64,000 nucleotides of DNA from Agrobacterium vitis. Its GTDB lineage: Bacteria; Pseudomonadota; Alphaproteobacteria; Rhizobiales; Rhizobiaceae. The stretch lies in contig NZ_CP118259.1 of the NCBI RefSeq assembly GCF_013337045.2, positions 1,364,001 through 1,428,000 of the forward strand. The letters are read 5' to 3'. A model generated the notes under the pieces. It ran no database searches and was not told the origin of the DNA. It saw only the letters and a program-made list of their open reading frames with translations. Below are positions 56,993-64,000 of this stretch, piece after piece. Each line of letters starts with the position of its first letter. Position 1 is the first letter of the stretch. The position numbers and the translations under genes are program-made.

Positions 56993-57485
56993 AGGTACGC
57001 CTCGCTTACGCCTACTCAGGCCGCATTGCCCGACCGGATTGCTTATAAGGCCCGGCAAACGCGGCTAACACCTTAATCATCCAGTCCCCGCACCCATTTG
57101 GCCGGTTTCCCCGGCCATCCGGACTGAATTTCGGCAGATCTCCACGGATTTGCGCATAATGCCCTGGGCTGCAATGGTCATCCATAGCACTACAGGGACT
57201 AGCAGCAAAGCCTTGAGGTAATCTGCCTTTCTACCCGTTCCGTAGTGACACATTCCCGATACTGTTACAATTAACGGCACGGCTTATCCCAAAGAGATAT
57301 CAGGCTTATTAACACAATTTAAAGGATCTCAGGTCGGGAAAACACATAATCTGACGGCCTTTAACGGAAATTAACCATAAGTAGAAATATCCGGAGACGT
57401 CTGGCCCGAATTTAACCCCAATCCCACGATTGACAACCATCCTGAATATGAGAACCGTATCATAACAAAAAGGATCTAAAGGGTC
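56993..57485. other. Divergent region between GPR-like and Hpt genes
   Basis: About 490 bases. It must hold promoters for both genes. A 67-codon minus-strand frame (57077-57280) with a hydrophobic stretch ALLLVPVVLWMTIAAQG could encode a small single-span membrane protein, but its start lacks a good ribosome binding site. The part 57290-57470 is AT-rich with no clear hairpin. Confidence 0.4.
57077..57280 (-). CDS. Possible small single-span membrane protein
   Basis: A 67-residue frame at most. The middle is a convincing membrane helix (KALLLVPVVLWMTIAAQGIM) followed by a mixed polar tail ending in Gly-rich sequence. There is no strong ribosome binding site before ATG 57280 or ATG 57253, and coding is unproved. 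If real it lies directly upstream of the giant GPR-like gene on the same strand. Confidence 0.25.
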   Translation of the reverse strand: MPLIVTVSGMCHYGTGRKADYLKALLLVPVVLWMTIAAQGIMRKSVEICRNSVRMAGETGQMGAGTG

Positions 57486-57854
57486 ATGGCTGCCGTCAAC
57501 ATCGCTTTCGAAGCTCCAGAAGTACAATCCGGACTGAGCCCGTCCAAGGCAAGGCCGATCGATCTGGTCCATCTTGCCACGCAAACCATGGGCGACAAGG
57601 CCTTGGAAATCGAGGTTTTGCAGATGTTTGCAAAGCAGGCGCGCAGCTGTCTGCAGGGTCTCGCCAATGCGTCCGCTGATCCGGTTGCCATCGCTCATCG
57701 CCTGAAGGGGGCGGCCAGCGCCGTCGGTGCCTTCAAGGTGGCAGAAGCTGCTGCCGAAGTCGAAGGCAAAGGCCCTGATGCCGCCCGGATTGCGGCGATT
57801 ACCGCAACTGTGGTTGAAGCCGAGCATTTCATTTTGAAGCTTTGCCGTATCTGA
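57486..57854 (+). CDS. Histidine phosphotransfer (Hpt) domain protein
   Basis: A 122-residue helical phosphorelay protein. The phosphorylated His is in IAHRLKGAASAVGAF (about residues 74-88), the usual H-x-L-K-G form; preceding helix EIEVLQMFAKQARSCL and following helix VAEAAAEVEG complete a four-helix bundle. It would shuttle phosphate between a hybrid kinase and a response regulator elsewhere. It is divergent from the GPR-like gene. The gene stands alone; the next gene is 216 bases downstream. Confidence 0.88.
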   Translation: MAAVNIAFEAPEVQSGLSPSKARPIDLVHLATQTMGDKALEIEVLQMFAKQARSCLQGLANASADPVAIAHRLKGAASAVGAFKVAEAAAEVEGKGPDAARIAAITATVVEAEHFILKLCRI

Positions 57855-58070
57855 AACGGTAGCGCCGTATCCACGCCAGTCGAGGCTTGAACGTTGCTAT
57901 GCCCCGGTTGACTGGTATGCGGATTTGTCAGAAAACTGCGCGCCTGACGGCTGCGCCGGCCGCTGATATCAGCGGCCTTGTTCATCCGGCCAGATTATCG
58001 TCTTTGTCTTCATCACCGCGATGTGCTGACCGTTGCGCGCGGTGTGCTCTTCAAGCCCCGGATAGATCCC

Positions 58071-58391
58071 ATGACCCAGTTGACCATTGTTGCCTTTGAT
58101 GGCACCCGCTTTGACCTTGATGCCGCCGATGGCTCGACCGTGATGGAAAATGCCGTGCGCAATTCTGTTCCCGGTATTGATGCCGAATGCGGCGGCGCCT
58201 GCGCCTGCGCCACCTGTCATGTCTATGTCGATGAGGCCTGGGTGGAGAAGACCGGCGGTCCGGCGCCAATGGAAGAGGACATGCTGGATTTCGCAACTGA
58301 TGTGCGACCCAATTCCAGACTTTCCTGTCAAATCAAGATCGCCCCGGCGCTGGCCGGTCTTGTTGTCCATGTGCCGGAGCGCCAAGGCTAA
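58071..58391 (+). CDS. 2Fe-2S ferredoxin (adrenodoxin type)
   Basis: A 106-residue electron carrier. Cluster ligands are CGGACACATC (C-x5-C-x2-C) near residue 40 and a fourth Cys in RLSCQIKI near 85. The acidic EEDMLDFA segment is typical of the adrenodoxin/FdxB-type interaction face. Rhizobial homologs serve Fe-S assembly or P450 systems. ATG 58071 ([11 protein letters not shown]) is the start; the frame open to 57978 is not conserved. Confidence 0.92.
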   Translation: MTQLTIVAFDGTRFDLDAADGSTVMENAVRNSVPGIDAECGGACACATCHVYVDEAWVEKTGGPAPMEEDMLDFATDVRPNSRLSCQIKIAPALAGLVVHVPERQG

Positions 58392-58462
58392 TCCACGCAG
58401 TCGTTTTTCTGCTGTGAAAAGCGCGCGCATCTCGCAGGACTGTATCGAAGACGCTGGCTCTA

Positions 58463-59137
58463 TCAGTCGTGATGGGCTTGCTTCTTCGTGTAGCGATATT
58501 TCAGCAGCCTCATGATCCGGTCGTTGAAATTAACCGCTTCGATCCGGTCGAACCGCAACTGGTCGGCGTCATGTTCCTGCGTTACCTGATCCGTCAACAC
58601 TGAGACCTCTTCCTGAAGCTCTTCGCAGGAGGCGGCGCTGGGCATAGCTTTTAACTTTTGATCGAGGTCGCGGGCGTGCTGCACGGCGATTTCGGCATGG
58701 CGGGATTCGTGGCGATTGATATCGGCCGATAATGTATCCCAGATCAATCCCAGTTGCGGATTGGCCGAGCCGCGGTTTTTCCAGCGCGGCACAATCACCT
58801 TGATCGACACCGTCACCTTGATATTGCCAATGGCACAGCGGCCCTGATGACGCACATAGTCCATGGTGCCGCCAAAACGGATGCGGGTGGCGCCCGGGTG
58901 CCGGGTTCCGGTGCTGACCGTGTGCGGGCCTTTGCGCTCCAGTTCATGGTCGAGATCAGTGGCTGTCCGCCCGCCAATCGGGAAATAGACAGTCGATTTG
59001 CGGACAATGGTTTCTGCCTGCGCCATGCCTGTCGTGCCGATAACTGAGAGAACCATGCCGGAGACAATCACGCGGGAGACGAGCGTGGCACAAACCAGTG
59101 TGCCTTTTCTTTTGGCCATTGAACGTATCCACGACAT
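58463..59137 (-). CDS. DUF922 putative zinc metalloprotease, exported
   Basis: A 224-residue exported protein. A signal sequence (LVCATLVSRVIVSGMVLSVI, cleavage near MAQA-ET) precedes a DUF922 domain with TVYFPIGGRTATDLDHEL, RFGGTMDYV and the metal-binding motif NRHESRHAEIAVQHA (HExxH). A conserved Cys pair, in GRCAIGNIKV and ASCEELQEE, may form a disulfide. DUF922 members are predicted Zn-dependent proteases of the periplasm; no substrate is known. ATG 59137 or 59119 is the start; the frame continues upstream without similarity. Between ferredoxin and folP genes. Confidence 0.82.
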   Translation of the reverse strand: MSWIRSMAKRKGTLVCATLVSRVIVSGMVLSVIGTTGMAQAETIVRKSTVYFPIGGRTATDLDHELERKGPHTVSTGTRHPGATRIRFGGTMDYVRHQGRCAIGNIKVTVSIKVIVPRWKNRGSANPQLGLIWDTLSADINRHESRHAEIAVQHARDLDQKLKAMPSAASCEELQEEVSVLTDQVTQEHDADQLRFDRIEAVNFNDRIMRLLKYRYTKKQAHHD

Positions 59138-59397
59138 TGAACTTGGTCCCGGTTTGGGGCATACAGCGCCGACATCGACCTGATGTGCCAGCCATTCTGA
59201 ACAACCCTTGTTTTTCAAGGTGATCTTCACTGCGAATTTCAGCCGTTTCAAGGAAAGGCCGCATAAATCCCCAAACCCGATCGGATTTAAGGAAATATGC
59301 AGCTGGCATAAAGTGTTACGGCCAGTCTTGTTGCCTTGTATATGGCGCACTGCGCCGTATCGGCAACGGTCTTTTCTGCAAGGCGTGGGGAAACAGC

Positions 59398-60291
59398 GTG
59401 AAGATCTCAACTCAGCAATGGCACCTGGCGCATGGCCGCAGCCTGACGCTCGGGTCTCAGGCCCGCCTGATGGCGATCGTCAATGTCACACCGGATTCGT
59501 TTTCGGATGGCGGCGCCCATTCCAGCCGTGATGAGGCCCTGCGCTTTGCGCTGCAATGTCTCGAGGATGGCGCTGATATCCTCGATATCGGTGGCGAATC
59601 GACGCGGCCGGGGGCCGATTCCGTCTCAGCGGCCCAGGAACAGGACCGCATTCTGCCTGTCATCGAAGCATTGGCGCGCGACACCGATGCGCTGATCTCG
59701 GTCGATACCTATCGGGCTGAGACGGCGCGGCTGGCGCTGGCCGCCGGTGCCCATATTGTCAACGATGTGCATGGCTTGCAGCGCGAGCCGGAGATTGCCG
59801 ATGTGGCTGCGGCAGCCAGGGCAGGGCTCTGCATCATGCATACCGGACGAGGCCGCGACGTGCTGGCCGATCCGATTGCCGATCAACGGCTGTTTTTCGA
59901 AAGCTCACTTGCTATCGCCCGTAAGGCAGCTGTAGCAGCTGAGACAATTGTGCTCGATCCCGGATTCGGTTTTGCCAAGGAAACCGTGGAGGCCAATATC
60001 GGCCTGATGGCGCGCTGTCATGAATTGCGGGATCTGGGCTATCCGCTGTTGGTGGGGACATCGCGCAAGCGCTTCCTCGGCACATTGATCGGGCGCGACG
60101 CCCCGGGGCGTGATGCGGCAACGGCAGCAAGCTCGGTTCTGCTAAGATTACAGGGGGCTGCCATATTCAGAGTACATGATGTAAGGACAAATCGCGATGC
60201 CCTGGCAGTGGCGGATGCAATGCTAACCATGGCCCCCGATGACGGGCCCGCCGCGCAGACGCGGCTGCGGGAAGGACGGATCGATGGCTGA
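59398..60291 (+). CDS. folP: Dihydropteroate synthase
   Basis: A 297-residue TIM-barrel enzyme joining p-aminobenzoate to dihydropterin pyrophosphate, the sulfonamide target. Signatures: IVNVTPDSFSDGG, LDIGGESTRPGA, a pterin-site Asp in VNDVHGL and the anion site GTSRKRFLG. The start is GTG 59398, preceded by GGGGAAA. Its last codons overlap folB by eight bases, and folB overlaps folK, so the three genes form a tightly coupled operon. Confidence 0.95.
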   Translation: MKISTQQWHLAHGRSLTLGSQARLMAIVNVTPDSFSDGGAHSSRDEALRFALQCLEDGADILDIGGESTRPGADSVSAAQEQDRILPVIEALARDTDALISVDTYRAETARLALAAGAHIVNDVHGLQREPEIADVAAAARAGLCIMHTGRGRDVLADPIADQRLFFESSLAIARKAAVAAETIVLDPGFGFAKETVEANIGLMARCHELRDLGYPLLVGTSRKRFLGTLIGRDAPGRDAATAASSVLLRLQGAAIFRVHDVRTNRDALAVADAMLTMAPDDGPAAQTRLREGRIDG

Positions 60292-60652
60292 TACCTATAC
60301 AATCACACTGAAGAATTGCGGGTTCTTCGCCCGCCACGGCCTGCATGAGCAGGAGAAATTTCTAGGCCAGCGATTTTTCATTGATGCCGAACTGGAGCTG
60401 CGGTTTTCCTCGGCTCTGGAAACCGATGAACTGGCCGGAACGGTGGATTATGGCGTAGCCTTCAACCTCATCGAAGAAATCGTCACTGGTAAGCGGCGCT
60501 ATCTGATCGAGGCTTTGGCGCTGGATATCGCCAAATCGCTCTGTGACCGGTTCGAACAGATTCTGCGGGCGAAAATCACTGTGCGCAAACCGAGCGCGCC
60601 GATTACCGGCATGCTGGATTATGTCGAGGTTTCCGTTGACCATCATCGATAA
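60284..60652 (+). CDS. folB: Dihydroneopterin aldolase
   Basis: A 122-residue enzyme converting dihydroneopterin to 6-hydroxymethyl-dihydropterin. The FARHGLHEQEKFLGQRFFID block (key FARHG and GQRF), the DYG motif in TVDYGVAF and ITVRKPSAPI near the C-terminus are diagnostic. ATG 60284 lies within the folP 3' end, preceded by GGAAGGA. It overlaps folK by 17 bases. Confidence 0.94.
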   Translation: MADTYTITLKNCGFFARHGLHEQEKFLGQRFFIDAELELRFSSALETDELAGTVDYGVAFNLIEEIVTGKRRYLIEALALDIAKSLCDRFEQILRAKITVRKPSAPITGMLDYVEVSVDHHR

Positions 60653-61163
60653 GCGCGCCCCGGCGATCGCAGCGCTCGGGCTGGGTGGCAATATCGGCGA
60701 TCCCGCGCATGCCATGGCAGCGGCACTGAAAGCCCTGGATGAGCGCCCGGATTGCACGGTGCTGGCCGTATCGCGGCTTTATGGTACGCCGCCCTGGGGA
60801 AAGCTGGATCAGGCGGATTTTTTCAATAGCTGCGCGCTGGTGCGCACCACATTGCCGCCATCCGCGCTGCTTTCGGTCTGTCTGGAGCTTGAGCGGGTGA
60901 TGAAACGCGAGCGTCGGGAGCGTTGGGGGCCGCGCACGCTTGATATCGATATTCTGCTCTACGGTGACCAAACTATCGAGGAGGATCACCTGTCGATCCC
61001 GCATCCGCGCATGGTGCAGCGGGCTTTCGTCCTTCAGCCTCTCTGTGATATCGGCAGCGACCTTGTGGTAGAGGGCAGGTCGGTGGCCGACTGGCTAGGG
61101 CAGGCGGATGCCCATGATATCGTCGTCGCCGATACCGATCCGCTCTGGTGGAAAAGGGGCTGA
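60636..61163 (+). CDS. folK: 2-amino-4-hydroxy-6-hydroxymethyldihydropteridine pyrophosphokinase
   Basis: A 175-residue HPPK that activates the pterin for FolP. ALGLGGNIGDP, YGTPPWGKLDQADFFN and the metal/ATP motif RWGPRTLDIDILLYGD are intact. No ATG is available at the right place: TTG 60636, with GAGG six bases upstream inside folB, is the most likely start; this unusual codon probably ties folK output to folB translation. A hairpin follows the gene. Confidence 0.94.
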   Translation: MTIIDKRAPAIAALGLGGNIGDPAHAMAAALKALDERPDCTVLAVSRLYGTPPWGKLDQADFFNSCALVRTTLPPSALLSVCLELERVMKRERRERWGPRTLDIDILLYGDQTIEEDHLSIPHPRMVQRAFVLQPLCDIGSDLVVEGRSVADWLGQADAHDIVVADTDPLWWKRG

Positions 61164-61166
61164 ATG

Positions 61167-61200
61167 CAAAAACCCGGCAATCTTTCGATGCCGGGTTTGA
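61167..61200 (-). terminator. Terminator between folK and converging gene
   Basis: AAACCCGGCA pairs with TGCCGGGTTT around a nine-base loop. On the minus strand it is followed by TTTTTG, so it should end the 61243-61791 transcript; on the plus strand only TTT follows, enough for moderate termination of folK. Confidence 0.82.
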
Positions 61201-61242
61201 AAACTGTTGCCGCGATAGCAATGTCATACCGGCAAAGCCGAT

Positions 61243-61791
61243 TTACTTCTTGATCGAGCCCACCGCGACCTGGTCAACCTGGCGATTGAGCCGCAAACCG
61301 ATGACCGGAATCATCCGGTCTTCGACCTTGACGGAAATGGTCACGTTCATGGCCTTGTCATCTTCGATGCTGGCGACCATCGCGCCGTTCAATTTGGCAC
61401 GGTTGATGCCCATGACCACCTTATCGCCATTCACCTGACCGGAGATGATGTCGAGGCCCTTGCCTTCGGCGCCGTCGAGGAACTGGCCGCTATAGGCGCC
61501 GCCCTTCATTGAGATCACCGCATTCATCGGCTGGGAAAACACGCCGACCCGGCACGTTCCGCCCAGCTTGATACCAGCCTCGGCGCCTTCGACAGGCTCA
61601 CCTGTCAAGTTGCAGTTGAATTTGGTGCCTTTATACTTTCCAGCGACGATTTCGCCCGGTCCGCTCCAGACACCGGAAACGGATTCGAAGAACTGGCGAT
61701 CCTTCTGGGCGGCATCAGCGACGCCTGCCGGAAGGGCAATGGCGCAAGCAACGGCAAAACTGCCGAGTAGCAAAGAGAAACGGTGCGGCAT
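61243..61791 (-). CDS. Exported hypothetical protein
   Basis: A 182-residue periplasmic protein; signal peptide FAVACAIALPAGVADAA. The mature part is beta-rich with a start VSGVWSGPGEIVAGKYKGT and a pattern of strands (VFSQPMNAVISMKGGAYSG, MNVTISVKVEDRMIPVIG) suggesting a lipocalin-like or small beta barrel. Two cysteines (KFNCNLTG, GGTCRVGV) may be bridged. Rhizobial conserved hypothetical; function unknown. It ends at a terminator shared with folK. Confidence 0.68.
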   Translation of the reverse strand: MPHRFSLLLGSFAVACAIALPAGVADAAQKDRQFFESVSGVWSGPGEIVAGKYKGTKFNCNLTGEPVEGAEAGIKLGGTCRVGVFSQPMNAVISMKGGAYSGQFLDGAEGKGLDIISGQVNGDKVVMGINRAKLNGAMVASIEDDKAMNVTISVKVEDRMIPVIGLRLNRQVDQVAVGSIKK

Positions 61792-61943
61792 CGGCTTTCC
61801 TTGGCGTAATCGACGAACACTTGGTTGCTGATTTATAATGCCATGATGGTTAATATTTCCTTAGTTGCCGCGGTCTCGATGCGGTTTGCAGCCTTTATCC
61901 CACAAGAGATGTCTTGAAGAAGGGTTTTCTGAATTTGTAAGCT

Positions 61944-63041
61944 TTACAATGCCTTGTCGCTGGGATTGATGGCTGGTTTCAGCGCTGGCATAAAGTCTCC
62001 AATGCCTGGACGTCTTAACGCTTTGAACTCCAGGGGTCGGCAGAGGTCCATGGCGGCAATACCGATTCTCGCCGTCATCAGCCCGTTGATCACCCCTTCG
62101 CCAAGCCGTGCCGATAGCCGTGAGGCAAGGCCGTGACCCAGAACTTGTTGGGCAAGGCCGTCACCAATGGCAATCGATCCGGTCACGGCCAGATGCGCAA
62201 AGACATCGCGCAGCAGCCGTAACATGCCGATGGAGCCGGGGCGGCCACCGTAAAGTTCGGCCATGGCGCGTACCAGACGCACCACTTCAAACAGCACATA
62301 GGCAAGATCGACGAGCGCGCGCGGGCTGACGGCGGTAACCACCGACACCCGTTTTGAGGCATTGATAATCAGGCTTCGCGCCTTGGCATCCAGAGGCGCC
62401 AGCAATTCCCGCTCGGCCAAGGCAATCAGATGCGGGGCATCGATAATGTCGTTTTCGGCAGCTTTCAGCACGTTCCGCCCCCGCGCGGTTTCTGCCCGGT
62501 GCTGGGTCAGATCCTCGACGTCCTTGACCAGTTTACGCGCCTCGCTGGCTGTACCCTGCAAGGACAGTGCGCTGGCACGCTGTTTGATGGTCTGCACGGC
62601 ATTCAGCCGGTAAATGCCAGCCAGCTCCCGGATCACCACCACTGCCAGCGCCAATTGGCCGATGCCCAGCAGGGTCAGTGCGGTATAGCCAAGCCAATCG
62701 GCGCGGGTAAAAAGATCACGGATCAGATCGTCGATCCAGAGACCGATGGCAAAGGAAGCGAGCGCGCCAAATGCTGCACCGGCCAGCTTGCCGAAGGAGA
62801 ACCGGCGCTTGGCGGGCCTTGCAATCGGTACAATGGCTTCGTCTTCGCTCAAGCCTGCCAAAAACGGGTCTTCAGCATCGGGCGTGATCGTCACATTGGC
62901 ATCGAAGCTTTTCGGCGCACGTCTTTGCGGCTCTGGCGCCTCGACAAAAGGCGGGCGGGCAGGGGAGGAGGATGGCTCATCAAGCGAAAAGGCCGCAGGC
63001 CTGCGTGGCAGTGGGCGTTGGTCTTCTGGTGTCTTGCTCAT
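61944..63041 (-). CDS. ycjF: YcjF/TIGR01620 family membrane protein
   Basis: A 365-residue inner-membrane protein with a disordered Pro/Ser-rich N-terminus (about 1-75), two membrane helices (LAGAAFGALASFAIGLWIDD and YTALTLLGIGQLALAVVVIR, about 85-145) and a DUF697-like C-terminal part containing SLIINASKRVSVVTAVSP. YcjF always travels with YcjX in enterobacteria and rhizobia, where both belong to stress-response loci. ATG 63041 overlaps the ycjX stop as ATGA, so the two are coupled. Confidence 0.88.
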   Translation of the reverse strand: MSKTPEDQRPLPRRPAAFSLDEPSSSPARPPFVEAPEPQRRAPKSFDANVTITPDAEDPFLAGLSEDEAIVPIARPAKRRFSFGKLAGAAFGALASFAIGLWIDDLIRDLFTRADWLGYTALTLLGIGQLALAVVVIRELAGIYRLNAVQTIKQRASALSLQGTASEARKLVKDVEDLTQHRAETARGRNVLKAAENDIIDAPHLIALAERELLAPLDAKARSLIINASKRVSVVTAVSPRALVDLAYVLFEVVRLVRAMAELYGGRPGSIGMLRLLRDVFAHLAVTGSIAIGDGLAQQVLGHGLASRLSARLGEGVINGLMTARIGIAAMDLCRPLEFKALRRPGIGDFMPALKPAINPSDKAL

Positions 63042-64000
63042 GCCAGACGGTCTCCGAGGAGAAATTGCAGGGCGCGGTCGAGCCTTATATGCGGAATGGA
63101 CAGCTTGATGCCGCCGCCTGTCTCGTCCAGTTCCGGCGGGCGAAACCTTATAATGTTGAGATCCGGCCCGGTGTCTTTTCCGGATTTTGTCGTTTGAAAC
63201 AGGCTTTCGATATTATCCGGCAGGTCGCCGGGAAAGACCGCTGTCTTGCGATTGCCGTCGAAGCGATCACCACCAATGGTTTCACCCTGCATCGGGGTGC
63301 CGACCACCACCGGCAGCAGATGGCCATCCTGCTTGACGGTTGCCTCGCGCGTTGCCCGCACCGAAGCCAGGGCAACGACCTCAATACCTGCGCCCGCCAT
63401 GCCGATGGAAGTGATCGCCCCATCCACCAGCCGTCTGGTGACGGCCTGCAATTGCTCATGGCTTTCGTGGTGCAAATGATCGGCCTTGGTGGCGGCCACC
63501 AGAACCTTGTCGATCCGCCGTCCAAGCAGGCCCCGCAGCCAGCTGGAACTGCCGGGGCGAAAACAGGTCAGCACATCAGCCAGTGCCCGCTCCAGATCCT
63601 GCACCGCTTCCGGACCGCGATTGATGGCTTGAAGCGCATCCACAAGAACTATCTGTCGGTCTAGGCGGGCGAAATGTTCACGGAAGAACGGTTTGACCAC
63701 CACGCTTTTATAGGATTCGTAGCGACGCTCCATCATGGCGCGCAGCGAACCCCTGACGATCTTAGTGTCGGGCTTCAACGCCAGCGGCGCGAAGGTCAGC
63801 GCTGGCGACCCGTCAAGATCGCCCGGCATCAGGAATCGGCCGGGCGGTAGCGTCGAAAGTGACCGCTCGTCGGCCTTGCAGGCTTTCAGATAATCGGCAA
63901 AAGCCTCCGCCAATTGGCGGGCGGTGGTTTCGTCGGCGGGCGCATCCGGATCGACCCGGCTTGCCAATCCCAGCCAACGCGCCGACAATTCCTTGCGGAT
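63038..64000 (-). CDS. ycjX: YcjX family P-loop protein, partial
   Basis: The C-terminal 320 residues of a YcjX (DUF463) protein; the frame runs off the window edge on the upstream side, so the Walker A end is missing. Seen here are RQIVLVDALQAINRGPEAVQ, KVLVAATKADHLHHESHEQL (TKADH, the G4-like element) and the C-terminal IPHIRLDRALQFLLGDRLA. Family members are GTPase-like membrane-linked proteins of stress operons. Coupled to ycjF through ATGA. Confidence 0.88.
   Translation of the reverse strand: MRKELSARWLGLASRVDPDAPADETTARQLAEAFADYLKACKADERSLSTLPPGRFLMPGDLDGSPALTFAPLALKPDTKIVRGSLRAMMERRYESYKSVVVKPFFREHFARLDRQIVLVDALQAINRGPEAVQDLERALADVLTCFRPGSSSWLRGLLGRRIDKVLVAATKADHLHHESHEQLQAVTRRLVDGAITSIGMAGAGIEVVALASVRATREATVKQDGHLLPVVVGTPMQGETIGGDRFDGNRKTAVFPGDLPDNIESLFQTTKSGKDTGPDLNIIRFRPPELDETGGGIKLSIPHIRLDRALQFLLGDRLA

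Overview
The window looks like chromosomal DNA of a member of the Rhizobiaceae (Agrobacterium, Allorhizobium or Rhizobium type). Reasons: moderately high GC, a nadQ-nadABC locus, a Zur-znuABC-zigA locus, tpiA-secG-pyrG, a DUF2336 gene, a BTLCP protease gene, and a 2255-residue coiled-coil protein of the Growth Pole Ring (GPR) type known from Agrobacterium. I see no rRNA, tRNA, insertion sequence, prophage or CRISPR array. Most of the window is core genome. Genus and species cannot be fixed by eye.

Layout. 1-1.9 kb: tail of a DUF502 gene and a secreted phytase-like protein. 2.0-8.2 kb: an ABC importer operon (binding protein, ATPase, two permeases) ending in a glycerophosphodiester phosphodiesterase, divergent from a ROK regulator. 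8.2-12.8 kb: a zinc-starvation locus (zigA, znuA, znuC, znuB, zur) with two Zur boxes that share the same 7-3-7 palindrome. 12.8-19 kb: gamma-carbonic anhydrase, small secreted or unknown proteins, a DacF-like carboxypeptidase with a SPOR domain, a BTLCP protease and a double PilZ-like protein. 19-24 kb: a PAP2 acid phosphatase carrying an autotransporter-type beta repeat, a rhomboid protease, a CBS protein and a patatin. 24-29 kb: hisI, folE, a NifU-like scaffold gene, yidD, a DUF2267 gene and thrS. 29-34.5 kb: an AT-richer unknown gene, nadQ and nadABC. 34.5-44.4 kb: assorted enzymes, DUF2336, parE and a membrane diguanylate cyclase. 45-48 kb: tpiA, secG, pyrG. 48-50 kb: a coupled serine hydrolase and ureohydrolase pair of lower GC. 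50-58 kb: the giant GPR-like gene and a divergent Hpt gene. 58-61 kb: ferredoxin, a DUF922 putative metalloprotease and folP-folB-folK. 61-64 kb: an unknown secreted protein, then ycjF and a truncated ycjX.

How the parts work together. Zur should repress znuA, znuCB-zur and zigA when zinc is sufficient, making a self-contained autoregulated locus. NadQ should repress nadABC; a palindrome directly upstream of nadA is the best operator candidate. folE and the overlapping folPBK genes cover several tetrahydrofolate steps. GPR and Hpt point to polar growth and phosphorelay control, and PilZ and GGDEF proteins to c-di-GMP signalling. I did not find an obvious undescribed defence or mobile system. 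The most unusual items are the 12 x 44-residue tandem array in the GPR-like protein, the phosphatase fused to an autotransporter-type repeat without a barrel, and the serine hydrolase/ureohydrolase pair with a GGDD instead of GGDH metal motif.
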